NCBI RefSeq assembly: GCF_021432085.1
Contig: NZ_CP090366.1
Span: 1,612,001-1,676,000 of the forward strand
Length of the DNA stretch: 64,000 nucleotides
Reading direction: 5' to 3'
From: Stutzerimonas kunmingensis
Lineage (GTDB): Bacteria; Pseudomonadota; Gammaproteobacteria; Pseudomonadales; Pseudomonadaceae
Within the stretch, counting starts at the first letter, position 1. Each line of letters begins with the position of its first letter. The position numbers and the translations under genes were made by a program. Under the pieces are notes generated by a model that did not search any database, was not told the DNA's origin, and was given only the letters and a program-made list of their open reading frames with translations. Positions 18,319-31,782 of the stretch are shown one piece after another.

Positions 18319-19416
18319 TCAGCCCAGCAGCGCCACCGTCTTGATCTGCGCCCACAGCGCCTGGCCGGGTGTGATGGCCAGCTGATCGGCCGAGCGCCGG
18401 GTGATGCGTGCCAGCAGCGGCGTGCCACCGGCATCGAGGCGGACCAGCACATGCGCCGGCGTATCGGCCGCGACCATGGCCTCGACCCGAGCGGGGAGCA
18501 GGTTGGTGATACTGCTGCCTTCGGCGCGTTGCAACGCCAGGCTCACATCCCGTGCATGCACGCGAAAGCGCAGGCGCTGGCCCAGGGCTTCCGGACGCTG
18601 CGAGACCAGCACTTCGCCGCCGGGAAAGCTCAGTCGGGTCAGGTGGTACTCGGCATCATGTTCGGCAATCTCGCCTTCGATCACCACACCGGCGTCATCG
18701 CTGAAGGCGGTCGGCAGGTCCAGTCGCGCGAGCGTCTCGCGCAGTTCGCCCTGAGCGATGGCCCGCCCCTGTTCCAGCAGCACGACGTGATCGGCCAGGC
18801 GCGCCACTTCGTCCGGCGAGTGACTGACGTAGAGCACGGGGATATCCAGTTCGTCGTGCAGCCGTTCCAGATATGGCAGGATCTCGCTCTTGCGCTTGAG
18901 GTCGAGGGCGGCCAGCGGTTCGTCCATCAGCAGCAGGCGCGGGCTGGTCAGCAGTGCGCGGGCGATACCGACACGCTGGCGCTCGCCGCCGGAAAGCCGA
19001 TCCGGCATCCGCTCGAGCAGGTGATCGATGCCCAGCAGTTCCACCGCTTGCTCCAGCGCTACACGGCGATGTGGTGCCGGTACTCGGCGCATGCCGAACT
19101 CCAGATTGCGCCTCACCGATAGATGGGCGAACAGGTTGGCCTCCTGAAACACATAACCGATTGAGCGGCGATGCGGTGGCACGAACAGGTTCTGCGCGTT
19201 GTTCTGCCAACGCTCGCCATTGACGGTCAGCTGGCCCAGGCCTGAGTGCTCCAGGCCCGCCACGCAGCGCAGCAGGGTGGTCTTGCCCGAGCCGGAGTGA
19301 CCGAACAGCGCGGTCACTCCACGGCCGGGCAGTTGCAGATCGACGTCCAGGCTGAAGTCGGCATAGTCGAGGCGAAAACGTGCCTGGATCCCGCTGTTGC
19401 TTGCAGCACCGCTCAT
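18319..19416 (-). CDS. modC: molybdate ABC transporter ATP-binding protein ModC
   Basis: A 365-residue ABC ATPase with Walker [13 protein letters not shown], signature [15 protein letters not shown], Walker [13 protein letters not shown] and the switch His in [11 protein letters not shown]-terminal molybdopterin-binding (TOBE) domain follows ([14 protein letters not shown]), typical for ModC. The frame stays open upstream through modB, which is a shadow; the ATG overlaps the modB stop by four bases. It energises molybdate import at the inner membrane. Confidence 0.95.
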   Translation of the reverse strand: MSGAASNSGIQARFRLDYADFSLDVDLQLPGRGVTALFGHSGSGKTTLLRCVAGLEHSGLGQLTVNGERWQNNAQNLFVPPHRRSIGYVFQEANLFAHLSVRRNLEFGMRRVPAPHRRVALEQAVELLGIDHLLERMPDRLSGGERQRVGIARALLTSPRLLLMDEPLAALDLKRKSEILPYLERLHDELDIPVLYVSHSPDEVARLADHVVLLEQGRAIAQGELRETLARLDLPTAFSDDAGVVIEGEIAEHDAEYHLTRLSFPGGEVLVSQRPEALGQRLRFRVHARDVSLALQRAEGSSITNLLPARVEAMVAADTPAHVLVRLDAGGTPLLARITRRSADQLAITPGQALWAQIKTVALLG

Positions 19417-20093
19417 CCGCGCCACCCTTGCTTTAACCGGCTGCCATAAAGCACCAGCAGCACCAGGAAGGAGAACAGCAGCATGCCGCCAGCCAGCCAG
19501 TGCGCCTGGGCGTACTCCATGGCTTCGACATGGTCGTAGATCTGCACCGACACCACGCGTGTCTGCCCCGGAATGTTGCCGCCGATCATCAACACCACGC
19601 CGAACTCGCCGACGGTGTGGGCGAAACCGAGGATGCTTGCGGTAATGAAACCGGGGCGGGCGAGTGGCAGAACCACACTGAAGAAGGTGTCCCAGGGGCC
19701 GGCGCGTAGCGTGGCTGCGGCTTCTAGCGGGCGCTCGCCAATGGCTTCGAAGGCGTTCTGCAAGGGCTGCACCACGAACGGCAGCGAGTAGAACACCGAG
19801 CCGACCACCAATCCGGCAAAGGTGAACGGCAGGGTGCCGAGCCCAAGACTCTGGGTGAACTGGCCGATGAAACCGTTGGGGCCCATGGCTACCAGCAGGT
19901 AGAAGCCGAGCACCGTCGGCGGCAGCACCAGCGGCAGCGCGACCACGGCCCCAATCGGGCCCTTCATGCGCGAGGTGGTGCGCGCCAGCCACCAGGCGAT
20001 GGGTGTGCCGATCAGCAGCAGGACCAGCGTGGTCACGCTGGCCAGTTTGAAGGTCAGCCAGATTGCTGCCAGGGCCACGCTGTCCAGCGGCAT
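19413..20093 (-). CDS. modB: molybdate ABC transporter permease ModB
   Basis: A 226-residue inner-membrane permease with five to six hydrophobic segments and the ABC-coupling EAA-like loop ([20 protein letters not shown]). [15 protein letters not shown] is typical of ModB. The ATG at 20093 has GGAG seven bases upstream and lies four bases after the modA stop; a longer form from 20117 would overlap modA. It forms the channel used by ModA and ModC. Confidence 0.94.
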   Translation of the reverse strand: MPLDSVALAAIWLTFKLASVTTLVLLLIGTPIAWWLARTTSRMKGPIGAVVALPLVLPPTVLGFYLLVAMGPNGFIGQFTQSLGLGTLPFTFAGLVVGSVFYSLPFVVQPLQNAFEAIGERPLEAAATLRAGPWDTFFSVVLPLARPGFITASILGFAHTVGEFGVVLMIGGNIPGQTRVVSVQIYDHVEAMEYAQAHWLAGGMLLFSFLVLLVLYGSRLKQGWRG

Positions 20094-20097
20094 GCTG

Positions 20098-21553
<1,456 letters not shown>

Positions 21554-21557
21554 AAAC

Positions 21558-21585
21558 AAAAAGCCCCGGCGGACCGGGGCTTTTT
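21558..21585. terminator. bidirectional rho-independent terminator
   Basis: Perfect GCCCCGG/CCGGGGC stem (21563-21569 and 21574-21580) with a CGGA loop, flanked by five A on the left and five T on the right. It serves both the peroxidase gene on the plus strand and the fadL-type gene converging from the right. Confidence 0.93.
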
Positions 21586-21600
21586 CGTTCTTTCGCTACA

Positions 21601-22869
21601 TCAGAAGCGGTAGCTCAGAGCAGCGCCAAAGCCGTGGGCACTGTTTTCGTAGGTGGCGTTGTAGGTGCCACGGGTCGGACTATTCCGGCGAACCTTGGTG
21701 TCTTCTTCCCATAGATAGGAGTAGGCCAGGTCGACGGTGATGTCGTCCGTTGGGTTCCAGCCTAGGCCGAAACTCACCGCAGTACGGTCACCGGAAGGGA
21801 TGCGCGGCGAACGATCCACATTGTTGGTGGGGCTCTGGTCGAAGGCCAGACCGGTACGCAGCGTCCACTCGCGGTTCAGTTTGTAAGCCGCACCGAGCGC
21901 ATAGGACCAGGTGTCATGCCATTCCTGATCTTCGATGATCGGGTTGAGCGGGCCAGAAGGAAGTCCTTCGTTTTCGATGACGATCGCTTCGAAGCGGCTC
22001 CAACGTGTCAGCATGGCGCCGGCGTACAGCGTCCATTGGTCGTTGAGTTCGTGCGTGACAGAGACGTCGATGGATTCGGGCGTGGTCAGATCCAGCGATG
22101 CATCGTACTTGCCACCGAGCTGAGTTAGGCCGAAACCTTCTTTCAGCTCGGTATCGCCTTCCAGGGTGTACTCAACTTTAGAGCGATAGGTCAGGCCCAT
22201 CCGAGTATGAGGGGTGAATTCGTAAAGGATACCGGCGTTGAAGCCAACGGCGGTGTCGTCACCTTTAACGTTTACACGCCCATCGGGAATTCCAGGTCCG
22301 AGGTACGTCGCGCTCTGAAGTTCACCATCGATGCGGTTTAAGGTCGGGCCGAAACCAACAGACAGTTTTTCATTGAAGCGGTAGCTGATCGTCGGTTGAA
22401 CCGTGATGACTCTGACTTCGCTGTAGTCGCCGTGATAGCGACCCTGATAACCGCCTTCGTAGTCCGAAATCATGCCGAACGGTACATAAAGGCCTACACC
22501 CACGGCCCACTTCTCATCGATCGGCTTGACGTAGTAGCCCATAGGTACTGCGGTGAACGGGACCATATCGCCATCGTTACTGCCGCTAACGGGTGTGCCA
22601 AATGCAGTGGTAGCTGATGTGTCCTTTATATCGGTCTTCGCATGAATCGCCGCCATGCCGAAGCTGACTTCCTCACGCTTCAGGCGGGACATGCCGGCAG
22701 GGTTGCCGAACAGGGTGGTGGCGTCGTCGGCGGAAGAGGAGCGACCTGCGAAGGAGGTGCCCATGCCACTGATGCTTTGTTCGTTGAGGGCAAAACCGGC
22801 GGCCATGGCCTGGGTGGACAAGGCGCCTACGGCTACCGCGAGCGCGGTCTTCAACCATGTTGTTTTCAT
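21601..22869 (-). CDS. FadL/OmpP1-family outer-membrane transporter
   Basis: A 422-residue beta-barrel protein. After the signal peptide (ending TQAMAA) come GFALNEQSISGMGTSFAGR and the hallmark FGNPAGMSRLKREEVSFG; the protein ends in an aromatic residue (SYRF). FadL-type proteins carry long-chain fatty acids or other hydrophobic molecules across the outer membrane. The ATG follows CCGGAG; an in-frame upstream extension lacks signal-peptide character. Confidence 0.92.
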   Translation of the reverse strand: MKTTWLKTALAVAVGALSTQAMAAGFALNEQSISGMGTSFAGRSSSADDATTLFGNPAGMSRLKREEVSFGMAAIHAKTDIKDTSATTAFGTPVSGSNDGDMVPFTAVPMGYYVKPIDEKWAVGVGLYVPFGMISDYEGGYQGRYHGDYSEVRVITVQPTISYRFNEKLSVGFGPTLNRIDGELQSATYLGPGIPDGRVNVKGDDTAVGFNAGILYEFTPHTRMGLTYRSKVEYTLEGDTELKEGFGLTQLGGKYDASLDLTTPESIDVSVTHELNDQWTLYAGAMLTRWSRFEAIVIENEGLPSGPLNPIIEDQEWHDTWSYALGAAYKLNREWTLRTGLAFDQSPTNNVDRSPRIPSGDRTAVSFGLGWNPTDDITVDLAYSYLWEEDTKVRRNSPTRGTYNATYENSAHGFGAALSYRF

Positions 22870-23066
22870 TGTTCTACTACTCCGGGATGAAAGCGGGTCG
22901 GAACCTAGCAACTTTCTCCGACAGGTAGCAAGACAATGAATTGCAATTTTTCGTAAAGATGACGACTAACGGTCGTGAAAACAAATGTAACTTCGGTGAA
23001 AACCCCGTGGACGTATTCTGACTGGCGAGCCACGCTGCGCGTTGGGCGCAGCGGGTCTCGTCGGTA

Positions 23067-23912
23067 TCAGGCGCGTGGCCGGCTTGGGTCGGTGATCCAT
23101 TCGCTCCATGAACCTGGGTACAGCGTCGCCAACGGGTAGCCTGCCAGACAGAGCGCGAACAGGTTGTGACAGGCGGTGACACCGGAGCCGCAATAGGCCA
23201 CCGCGGTTCGCGGTGACTTGCCGTCTAGCAGCTGATCGAATCGGCCGCGTAGCTGCTCGGCATCGAGAAAGCGACCATCACTGCCCAGGTTCTCGCTGAA
23301 GGGTACGCAAACGGCACCTGGAATATGCCCGCCGATCGGGTCTATGGGCTCGACCTCGCCGAGGAAACGCGGCAGGGCGCGTGCGTCGAGCAGTGCCAGC
23401 TCGGGGCTATGCAGGCGTTCTTGCAGTCGCGCTGCATCGACGACCATGCTGTCGTCTGCGTTGCCGTCGAAATGGCCCGGCTGCACCTCGGGCGTGGTGC
23501 TTTCCATTGGCAACCCCGCTTCTCGCCAAGCGTTTACGCCCCCGTCCAGCAGGTAGACGCCCTCACGCTTGCCCAGCCACAGCAACAGCCACCACGCCCG
23601 AGCGGCAAACGCGCCGGGGCCGTCGTCATAGAGCACCACTTCGCTGCCGTCACCTAGGCCCCATTGGCGCAGGCGAGTCAGCAACTGCTCAGGATCCGGC
23701 AGTGGGTGGCGCCCGGTGGTGCCGGGGATCACCGGGCCAGACAGGTCTTTTTCCAGATCGGCGAACTGCGCCCCGGGAATATGCGCCTCCCTGTAACTAC
23801 GTTCGCCATACGCCGGATCTTCCAGGGCGAACCGGCAATCCAGAATCAGCAGGTCGGGGGTGTGCAGGCGCTGGGCAAGCTCAGCGGAAGTAATGAGTTG
23901 GGCCAGTGGCAT
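23067..23912 (-). CDS. sseA: sulfurtransferase (tandem rhodanese domains)
   Basis: A 281-residue protein with two rhodanese modules. The N-terminal inactive module contains LILDCRFALEDP and the second holds the active loop CGSGVTAC with the catalytic Cys; CGSGVTA is typical for 3-mercaptopyruvate sulfurtransferases. It transfers sulfane sulfur to cyanide or thiols. It stands alone, divergent from rnd with a 140-bp gap. Confidence 0.9.
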   Translation of the reverse strand: MPLAQLITSAELAQRLHTPDLLILDCRFALEDPAYGERSYREAHIPGAQFADLEKDLSGPVIPGTTGRHPLPDPEQLLTRLRQWGLGDGSEVVLYDDGPGAFAARAWWLLLWLGKREGVYLLDGGVNAWREAGLPMESTTPEVQPGHFDGNADDSMVVDAARLQERLHSPELALLDARALPRFLGEVEPIDPIGGHIPGAVCVPFSENLGSDGRFLDAEQLRGRFDQLLDGKSPRTAVAYCGSGVTACHNLFALCLAGYPLATLYPGSWSEWITDPSRPRA

Positions 23913-24053
23913 CGGTGCGGCTCCAGGCGGATTGATCGGCCAACACTACCAGCGCGCGTGGCGGTCATGAATGCCCCGGCCGCTCGGATGCTCGATATAT
24001 ACTGCGCGCCTCGTTCGGCCGCGCGCCGGTCGTCAGCCGAAAAGGAGGGCCGT

Positions 24054-25178
24054 GTGGCCATCGAAACTCAATGGGTTCTGGATGATGAACATCTGACCCG
24101 CCTGTGCGCCGAATGGCGCCAGCTGCCCTATGTGGCAGTGGATACCGAATTCATGAGGGTCGATACCTTCTACCCCATCGCCGGGCTGATACAGGTCGGT
24201 GACGGGCGGCGTGCCTATCTGATCGACCCGCTGAGCGTACGTGACTGGTCCGCGTTTGCCGCGTTGCTGCAAGACCCGGCGGTGGTGAAAGTGCTGCACG
24301 CCTGCAGCGAAGACCTCGAAGTACTGCTGCGTCTGACCGGTAGCCTGCCGCAGCCGCTGTTCGACACCCAGCTGGCGGCCGGTTACCTGAATATCGGTTT
24401 CTCCATGGGCTACTCGCGGCTGGTCCAGGCGGTACTCGGCATCGAGTTGCCCAAGGGCGAAACGCGCTCGGACTGGTTGCAGCGGCCTCTGAGCCACATG
24501 CAGGTGCAATATGCCGCCGAGGATGCCCAGCATCTGGCCGAATTGTACGAAGCACTGCTGCCGAAGCTGTCCGAGGACAAGCGTGCCTGGGTACTGGAGG
24601 ATGGTGCCGAGCTGGTGGCCAACCTGCAGCGCGAATCCGATCCCGATGAAGCCTACCGTGATGTGAAGCAGGCCTGGCGGCTCAAGCCGCAGCAGCTCGC
24701 CGTGCTCAAAGTGCTGACGGCCTGGCGCGAGCGTCAGGCCCGTGCGCGCAACCAACCGCGCAATCGCGTGCTGCGCGAAGCCAGTCTCTGGCCGCTGGCG
24801 CGCACCCAGCCGCGCGATCTGGTGACGCTGGCCCGGATCGAGGACATGCATCCGCGTACCGTGCGCCAGGATGGTGAATTGCTGCTGGAGATGATCCGTG
24901 AGGCCGCGGCGACGCCCGAACAGGATTGGCCGGCACCGCTGCCGGAGCCATTGCCGCTGGAGGTGTCGTCCGTACTGAAAAAGCTGCGTGCGGTCGGCCA
25001 GCGCGAAGCGCAGGTGTTGGATATCGCACCGGAGCTGATGTTGCGCAAGAAAACGCTCGAGGCGCTGCTCAAGAGCGGCTATCCCGATGGACCCTATGAA
25101 CTGCCCGAATCGCTGCGCGGCTGGCGCCGTGAGCGGATGGGGCAAGCCCTGCTCGATGCTCTGGAAAAACGACCATGA
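24054..25178 (+). CDS. rnd: ribonuclease D
   Basis: A 374-residue 3'-5' exonuclease. The DEDDy motifs are visible: VDTEFMR near residue 28, a middle segment with [10 protein letters not shown], and YAAEDAQHL. An HRDC domain follows ([20 protein letters not shown]). RNase D trims 3' ends of tRNA precursors. The start is GTG with AAGGAGG seven bases upstream; the frame is open much further left but that part is antisense to sseA. It overlaps ycgL by four bases. Confidence 0.93.
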   Translation: MAIETQWVLDDEHLTRLCAEWRQLPYVAVDTEFMRVDTFYPIAGLIQVGDGRRAYLIDPLSVRDWSAFAALLQDPAVVKVLHACSEDLEVLLRLTGSLPQPLFDTQLAAGYLNIGFSMGYSRLVQAVLGIELPKGETRSDWLQRPLSHMQVQYAAEDAQHLAELYEALLPKLSEDKRAWVLEDGAELVANLQRESDPDEAYRDVKQAWRLKPQQLAVLKVLTAWRERQARARNQPRNRVLREASLWPLARTQPRDLVTLARIEDMHPRTVRQDGELLLEMIREAAATPEQDWPAPLPEPLPLEVSSVLKKLRAVGQREAQVLDIAPELMLRKKTLEALLKSGYPDGPYELPESLRGWRRERMGQALLDALEKRP

Positions 25179-25468
25179 AAGTCATCTGTTCCATCTACAA
25201 AAGCCCACGCAAGGACGGAATGTACCTTTACGTCGAAAAGCGCGATGCGCTCAAGCGTGTCCCCGAAGGCCTGATCGCGGCGTTCGGGCCGCCGCAGCTG
25301 GCCTTCGAAATGGTGCTGACGCCCGAGCGCCAGCTGGCACGCGAAGACATCACCAAGGTGCTCGCCAATCTCCAGGCACAGGGTTATCACCTGCAGATGC
25401 CGCCCGCCGAGGATGATTACATCGAGCATCTGCCCGAAGAGCTGCTGCGCATGAACGATCCGATGTAA
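25175..25468 (+). CDS. YcgL domain-containing protein
   Basis: A 97-residue protein with the YcgL signature [20 protein letters not shown] and [12 protein letters not shown] at the end. Function of the family is not established; it is commonly found directly after rnd in gammaproteobacteria. ATGA overlap with rnd indicates translational coupling. Confidence 0.9.
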   Translation: MKVICSIYKSPRKDGMYLYVEKRDALKRVPEGLIAAFGPPQLAFEMVLTPERQLAREDITKVLANLQAQGYHLQMPPAEDDYIEHLPEELLRMNDPM

Positions 25469-25555
25469 ATCCCTGCTCGATCCTGACGCTGGACAAGATG
25501 CGTCGGCCGGATCGGAACTACGCTCTTCTGACCGTACATGCGTAAGGAGACGACG

Positions 25556-25957
25556 ATGAAAACGCGTTCTTTGGTGATCGGTTCGGTAATGGCGGCTCTG
25601 GCGATGTCGGCCGGCGCGCAGGCGCCCTCCAGCGATAACGAAGCCTGGCAGCAGCATTGGCAGAAGATGCAGGAGTCCCGGCAGGCCTGGCAGTCTGCGA
25701 AGACCCCGCAGGAGCGACAGAAACTTCGCGAAGAGCATTGGCAGAGCATGCAGTCCGGTATGGGTGGCATGGCCGGCTGCCCGATGGGCGGGCCCGGCGG
25801 CGGGATGGGCAAGCAGGGTGGCAAGCCGATGCAGGGCGCCATGGGTGGCGGCATGATGGGCGCGCCGTCCAAGGAGATGCTCGACATGCGTATCCAGCAC
25901 ATGGAGCAGATGCTCGAGCAGATGCGTAGTCACCGGCAGATGCTCGACAAGCAGTAG
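25556..25957 (+). CDS. small exported methionine/glycine-rich protein
   Basis: A 133-residue protein of no recognised family. An N-terminal signal peptide (SLVIGSVMAALAMSAGAQA) is followed by a charged Gln/Trp-rich helix (EAWQQHWQKMQESRQAWQ), a central Gly/Met-rich tract (MGGMAGCPMGGPGGGMGK) and a C-terminal helix full of Met and Gln (MRIQHMEQMLEQMRSHRQ). Met-rich periplasmic proteins often bind copper, but no metal gene is adjacent. AAGGAG precedes the ATG; an ATG six codons upstream is less likely. Confidence 0.75.
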   Translation: MKTRSLVIGSVMAALAMSAGAQAPSSDNEAWQQHWQKMQESRQAWQSAKTPQERQKLREEHWQSMQSGMGGMAGCPMGGPGGGMGKQGGKPMQGAMGGGMMGAPSKEMLDMRIQHMEQMLEQMRSHRQMLDKQ

Positions 25958-25968
25958 CGCTCGATGTA

Positions 25969-25990
25969 GCCGCCGGCTCCTACCGGCGGC
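25969..25990. repeat. short perfect palindrome after the Met-rich gene
   Basis: GCCGCCGG (25969-25976) and CCGGCGGC (25983-25990) form a perfect eight-bp stem with a six-base loop. No T-run follows, so it is more like an intergenic REP-type element than a classical terminator. Confidence 0.6.
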
Positions 25991-26062
25991 ATCCGCCTGG
26001 CGGCTCTTGGCCGGACATCCGACAGTGGCTAGACTTGCCGGTTTTTACCGGTAGTGACAGTC

Positions 26063-26512
26063 ATGGCGGCCAAGGTCGAACCCTTCTGGATGCGCAAAAC
26101 CCTTGCCGAACTCGATGCGGCGGAATGGGAGTCGCTGTGCGACGGATGCGGCCTCTGCTGCCTGCAGAAGCTCGAGGACGAGGAAGACGGCGCCGTTTAC
26201 TACACACGTATCGCCTGCAAGCTGCTCGACTTGAAGACCTGCCGCTGCAGCGATTATCCCAACCGGCGCGCCAGTGTACCGGACTGCATACAGCTGAACG
26301 CTTCCGATGCTGCTCAGTTCAAATGGCTACCGCCCACCTGCGCCTACCGCCTTGTGGCCGAGCGCAAGGACCTGCCGCTCTGGCATCACCTGGTCTGTGG
26401 CGACCCTGAAGCGGTGCACGTCGAGCGGGTTTCCCAGTCGGGCCGGATGCTCGCCGAAGGCAGCGTTGCCGAGGAGCACTGGGAAGATCACCTGATTTTC
26501 CGTGCCGGTTGA
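26063..26512 (+). CDS. YcgN/UPF0260-family cysteine cluster protein
   Basis: A 149-residue protein with a cysteine array: CDGCGLCC near residue 30, then [11 protein letters not shown], and PDC. The spacing matches the YkgJ-type Zn/Fe-S cluster family to which YcgN belongs. The biochemical role is not established. A GTG three codons upstream could also be a start. It lies close to the following peptidase gene. Confidence 0.88.
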   Translation: MAAKVEPFWMRKTLAELDAAEWESLCDGCGLCCLQKLEDEEDGAVYYTRIACKLLDLKTCRCSDYPNRRASVPDCIQLNASDAAQFKWLPPTCAYRLVAERKDLPLWHHLVCGDPEAVHVERVSQSGRMLAEGSVAEEHWEDHLIFRAG

Positions 26513-26579
26513 ATCTAAGCCTCGTTTGCATCGTCTCAAGATCAGCACACCCCGCGTGTTTCCGATGGAGTTCTCCTTG

Positions 26580-27800
26580 ATGCTTGTTCGACTGCTGTCG
26601 CTGTTCGCTCTTGTTCTTTTCGTCAGCGCCGAGGCCCACGCGGCCAAGCGGGTCGACCTGGACTATCTCGTGCGTTTTCTGCCCGACGAGGATCAGGCCG
26701 AGGTGCAACTGATCCTGGAGAAAGGCGAAGCGGTTCGTAGCCTGGAGTTCAATCTGGGCGATGACGGCTACTACAGCGATTTCGTAGCGGATGGCGAGTG
26801 GTTGCAGGCGTCGCCGGAGCGTGGTGCCTGGCGACCCGCCGAAGGCAAGGCGCGTCTCAGCTACCGCGTGCGTATCAGCCATCCGCGCGACAACGGACGC
26901 TACGACGCACGGATGACCAGTGATTGGGCGCTGTTCCGTGGCGATGATCTGGTGCCGCCGGCCCGGCTCGATCAGGTCGACGGTGTGAAACTGGTTTCGC
27001 GCATCACCTTCGAGCTGCCCGAGGGTTGGAAGAGCATCGAAACCGGCTGGCCGCGTGTCGGCAAGAATCGCTTCCGCGTGGATAACCGTGAGCGGCTGTT
27101 CGACCGGCCGACCGGCTGGATGCTCGCCGGCAAGCTCGGTACCCGTCGCGCCAAGCTCGGCGAAACGGACGTCACCATCGCGGCGCCGGTTGGCGAGGGC
27201 GTCCGGCGGATGGATATTCTGACGATGCTGACCTTCGTCTGGCCGCAGGTACAGAATGTCTTTCCCCGCGACCCGGCGAAACTGCTCATCGTCGGTGCCG
27301 GCGACCCCATGTGGCGTGGCGGGTTGTCCGGTCCGAACTCCCTGTACATGCACGCCGACCGGCCGATGGTCAGCGAGAACGGTACAAGCTCGCTGGTGCA
27401 TGAGCTTGTTCACGTCTTTAGCCGCATCAAGGACAGCGACCGCAGTGACTGGATCACTGAGGGGTTGGCCGAGTACTACGCCATTGAGCTGGTGCGTCGC
27501 GCCGGTGGCATGAGCGAAGACCGCTACCAGGCGGTACGTGAGCATCTGACCAAGTGGAGTCGCAAGGTCGACAGCTTGCGCACCGAGCGCTCGACAGGGC
27601 CGATCACCGCCCGTGCCGTGCTGCTGTTGCAGGAGCTGGACAAGGAGATCCGTCAGCGCAGCAAGGGCCGCCATTCGCTCGACGACGTCAGTCGTGGCTT
27701 GATGCGCATGGATACGGTCAGCACCGACGCCTTCATCGAAATGACCGAGACGCTGCTGGGTGGTGGCTCGAAGGTGCTCGATACGCGCCTGCTGCGCTGA
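26580..27800 (+). CDS. exported gluzincin-type metallopeptidase-like protein
   Basis: A 406-residue secreted protein: signal peptide (LLSLFALVLFVSAEAHA), a beta-rich N-terminal half, then the zinc motif HELVHVF (HExxH) near residue 275 and the downstream acidic ligand in EGLAEYYA. This order is that of M1/M61-like gluzincins, though the protein is shorter than those aminopeptidases. Its substrate is unknown. I chose the ATG at 26580 because GGAG stands nine bases before it and the signal peptide begins there. Confidence 0.82.
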   Translation: MLVRLLSLFALVLFVSAEAHAAKRVDLDYLVRFLPDEDQAEVQLILEKGEAVRSLEFNLGDDGYYSDFVADGEWLQASPERGAWRPAEGKARLSYRVRISHPRDNGRYDARMTSDWALFRGDDLVPPARLDQVDGVKLVSRITFELPEGWKSIETGWPRVGKNRFRVDNRERLFDRPTGWMLAGKLGTRRAKLGETDVTIAAPVGEGVRRMDILTMLTFVWPQVQNVFPRDPAKLLIVGAGDPMWRGGLSGPNSLYMHADRPMVSENGTSSLVHELVHVFSRIKDSDRSDWITEGLAEYYAIELVRRAGGMSEDRYQAVREHLTKWSRKVDSLRTERSTGPITARAVLLLQELDKEIRQRSKGRHSLDDVSRGLMRMDTVSTDAFIEMTETLLGGGSKVLDTRLLR

Positions 27801-27850
27801 CGGCGGCCGCGGTAGCGTCGTTGGCCTTGTCCTGAGCCCGAGGAGATCTC

Positions 27851-28867
27851 ATGTCCGTGATTGATCTACGAAGCGACACCGTTACCCAGCCCACCGCAGC
27901 AATGCGCGAAGCGATGCTTGCCGCCGAAACCGGTGACGATGTCTATGGCGAAGATCCAACGGTCATTCTGCTCGAACGGCGCCTCGCAGCCGACCTAGGC
28001 TTCTCTGCGGGGATGTTCGTGCCGTCCGGCACCATGAGCAATCTGCTGGCGCTGATGGCGCACTGCGAGCGTGGCGATGAATACATCGTCGGGCAGCAGG
28101 CCCATACCTACAAATACGAGGGCGGCGGAGCGGCCGTGCTCGGCTCGATCCAGCCCCAGCCGATCGAAATGGAAGCCGACGGAACGCTGGATCTGGCGCG
28201 TGTCGAGGCTGCGATCAAACCAGACAATTTTCACTTTGCCCGCAGTCGCCTGCTCGCGCTGGAAAACACCATGCATGGCAAGGTTCTGCCGCTGGACTAC
28301 TTGGCCGCGGCTCGCGACTTCAGCCATCGTCACGGGCTGGCGCTGCACCTTGATGGCGCGCGGCTGTACAACGCTGCAGTGAAGCTCGGCTGCGATGCGT
28401 GCGAGATCACCCGGCATTTCGATACGGTGTCGGTCTGCCTGTCCAAGGGCCTCGGCGCGCCAGTCGGCTCGGTGCTGTGCGGCAGCGAGGCGTTCATCGC
28501 CAAGGCTCGGCGTCTACGCAAGATGGTCGGCGGCGGCATGCGCCAGGCCGGCATTCTCGCCGCCGCTGGCTTGTACGCGCTGGAGCACAACATCGGGCGA
28601 TTGGCCGATGATCATCGTCGTGCACTACAGCTCGGCGATGAGTTGGCAGCCCTCGGCTTCGCTGTGGAGCCGGTGCAGACCAACATGGTCTATGTCGAGA
28701 TGGGGGAAAAGGCAGCGGCGCTGACGGCCTTCTGCGCGCAGCGTGGCATTCGCCTGACGCCTGCGACTCGGCTGCGGCTGGTTACCCATATGGACCTGCA
28801 TGACGAGCATCTTCCGGTAGTGGTGAATGCATTCGCCGAATTTGCCGAAAACATGGGCCGTTGCTGA
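27851..28867 (+). CDS. ltaE: low-specificity L-threonine aldolase
   Basis: A 338-residue PLP enzyme. It starts [18 protein letters not shown], has [11 protein letters not shown], and carries the PLP lysine in [14 protein letters not shown]. It cleaves L-threonine and L-allo-threonine to glycine and acetaldehyde. AGGAGATCTC precedes the ATG. Monocistronic, 170 bp before alaS. Confidence 0.92.
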   Translation: MSVIDLRSDTVTQPTAAMREAMLAAETGDDVYGEDPTVILLERRLAADLGFSAGMFVPSGTMSNLLALMAHCERGDEYIVGQQAHTYKYEGGGAAVLGSIQPQPIEMEADGTLDLARVEAAIKPDNFHFARSRLLALENTMHGKVLPLDYLAAARDFSHRHGLALHLDGARLYNAAVKLGCDACEITRHFDTVSVCLSKGLGAPVGSVLCGSEAFIAKARRLRKMVGGGMRQAGILAAAGLYALEHNIGRLADDHRRALQLGDELAALGFAVEPVQTNMVYVEMGEKAAALTAFCAQRGIRLTPATRLRLVTHMDLHDEHLPVVVNAFAEFAENMGRC

Positions 28868-28923
28868 CGTCGAATTGCTTGATTCAATCGCCTTTATCCC
28901 CTATACCCGGCGCGCAGGCCCGA

Positions 28924-28929
28924 TATAAT
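28924..28929 (+). promoter_or_regulatory. probable -10 box of the alaS promoter
   Basis: A consensus TATAAT lies 109 bp upstream of the alaS start, followed by a GC-rich start region (GCGGCC). No good -35 hexamer could be aligned at 16-18 bp spacing. Confidence 0.45.
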
Positions 28930-29037
28930 GCGGCCCTTTGCCGGCTATCCGTTGGGTAGTTGCGAACCGGTTTTCGGTAGTCTCGCCTCGCCGTGTCGTT
29001 TTGCAGCCGTTCGGCCGCAGTCCTCTGGAAGAAATCT

Positions 29038-31662
<2,625 letters not shown>

Positions 31663-31782
31663 TTCAGTTACCGTGCTGCGTCCCGCCGGCGCCCGTCGAG
31701 CGGGTCTGGTTGAGTCGGTGCTTGGCAGGTTTCGGGGTTGTTTGATTAATGATCGCCCCTCAGGGGCTCTAGGCGGCTAACA

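Noticed and set aside
19417-19992. Upstream extension of modC into modB
   Set aside because: Arg/Ala-rich shadow of modB; the ATG at 19416 with the four-base overlap is the normal arrangement.
26319-27674. 451-codon antisense frame across ycgN and the HExxH gene
   Set aside because: Crosses two real genes on the other strand and shows no domain.
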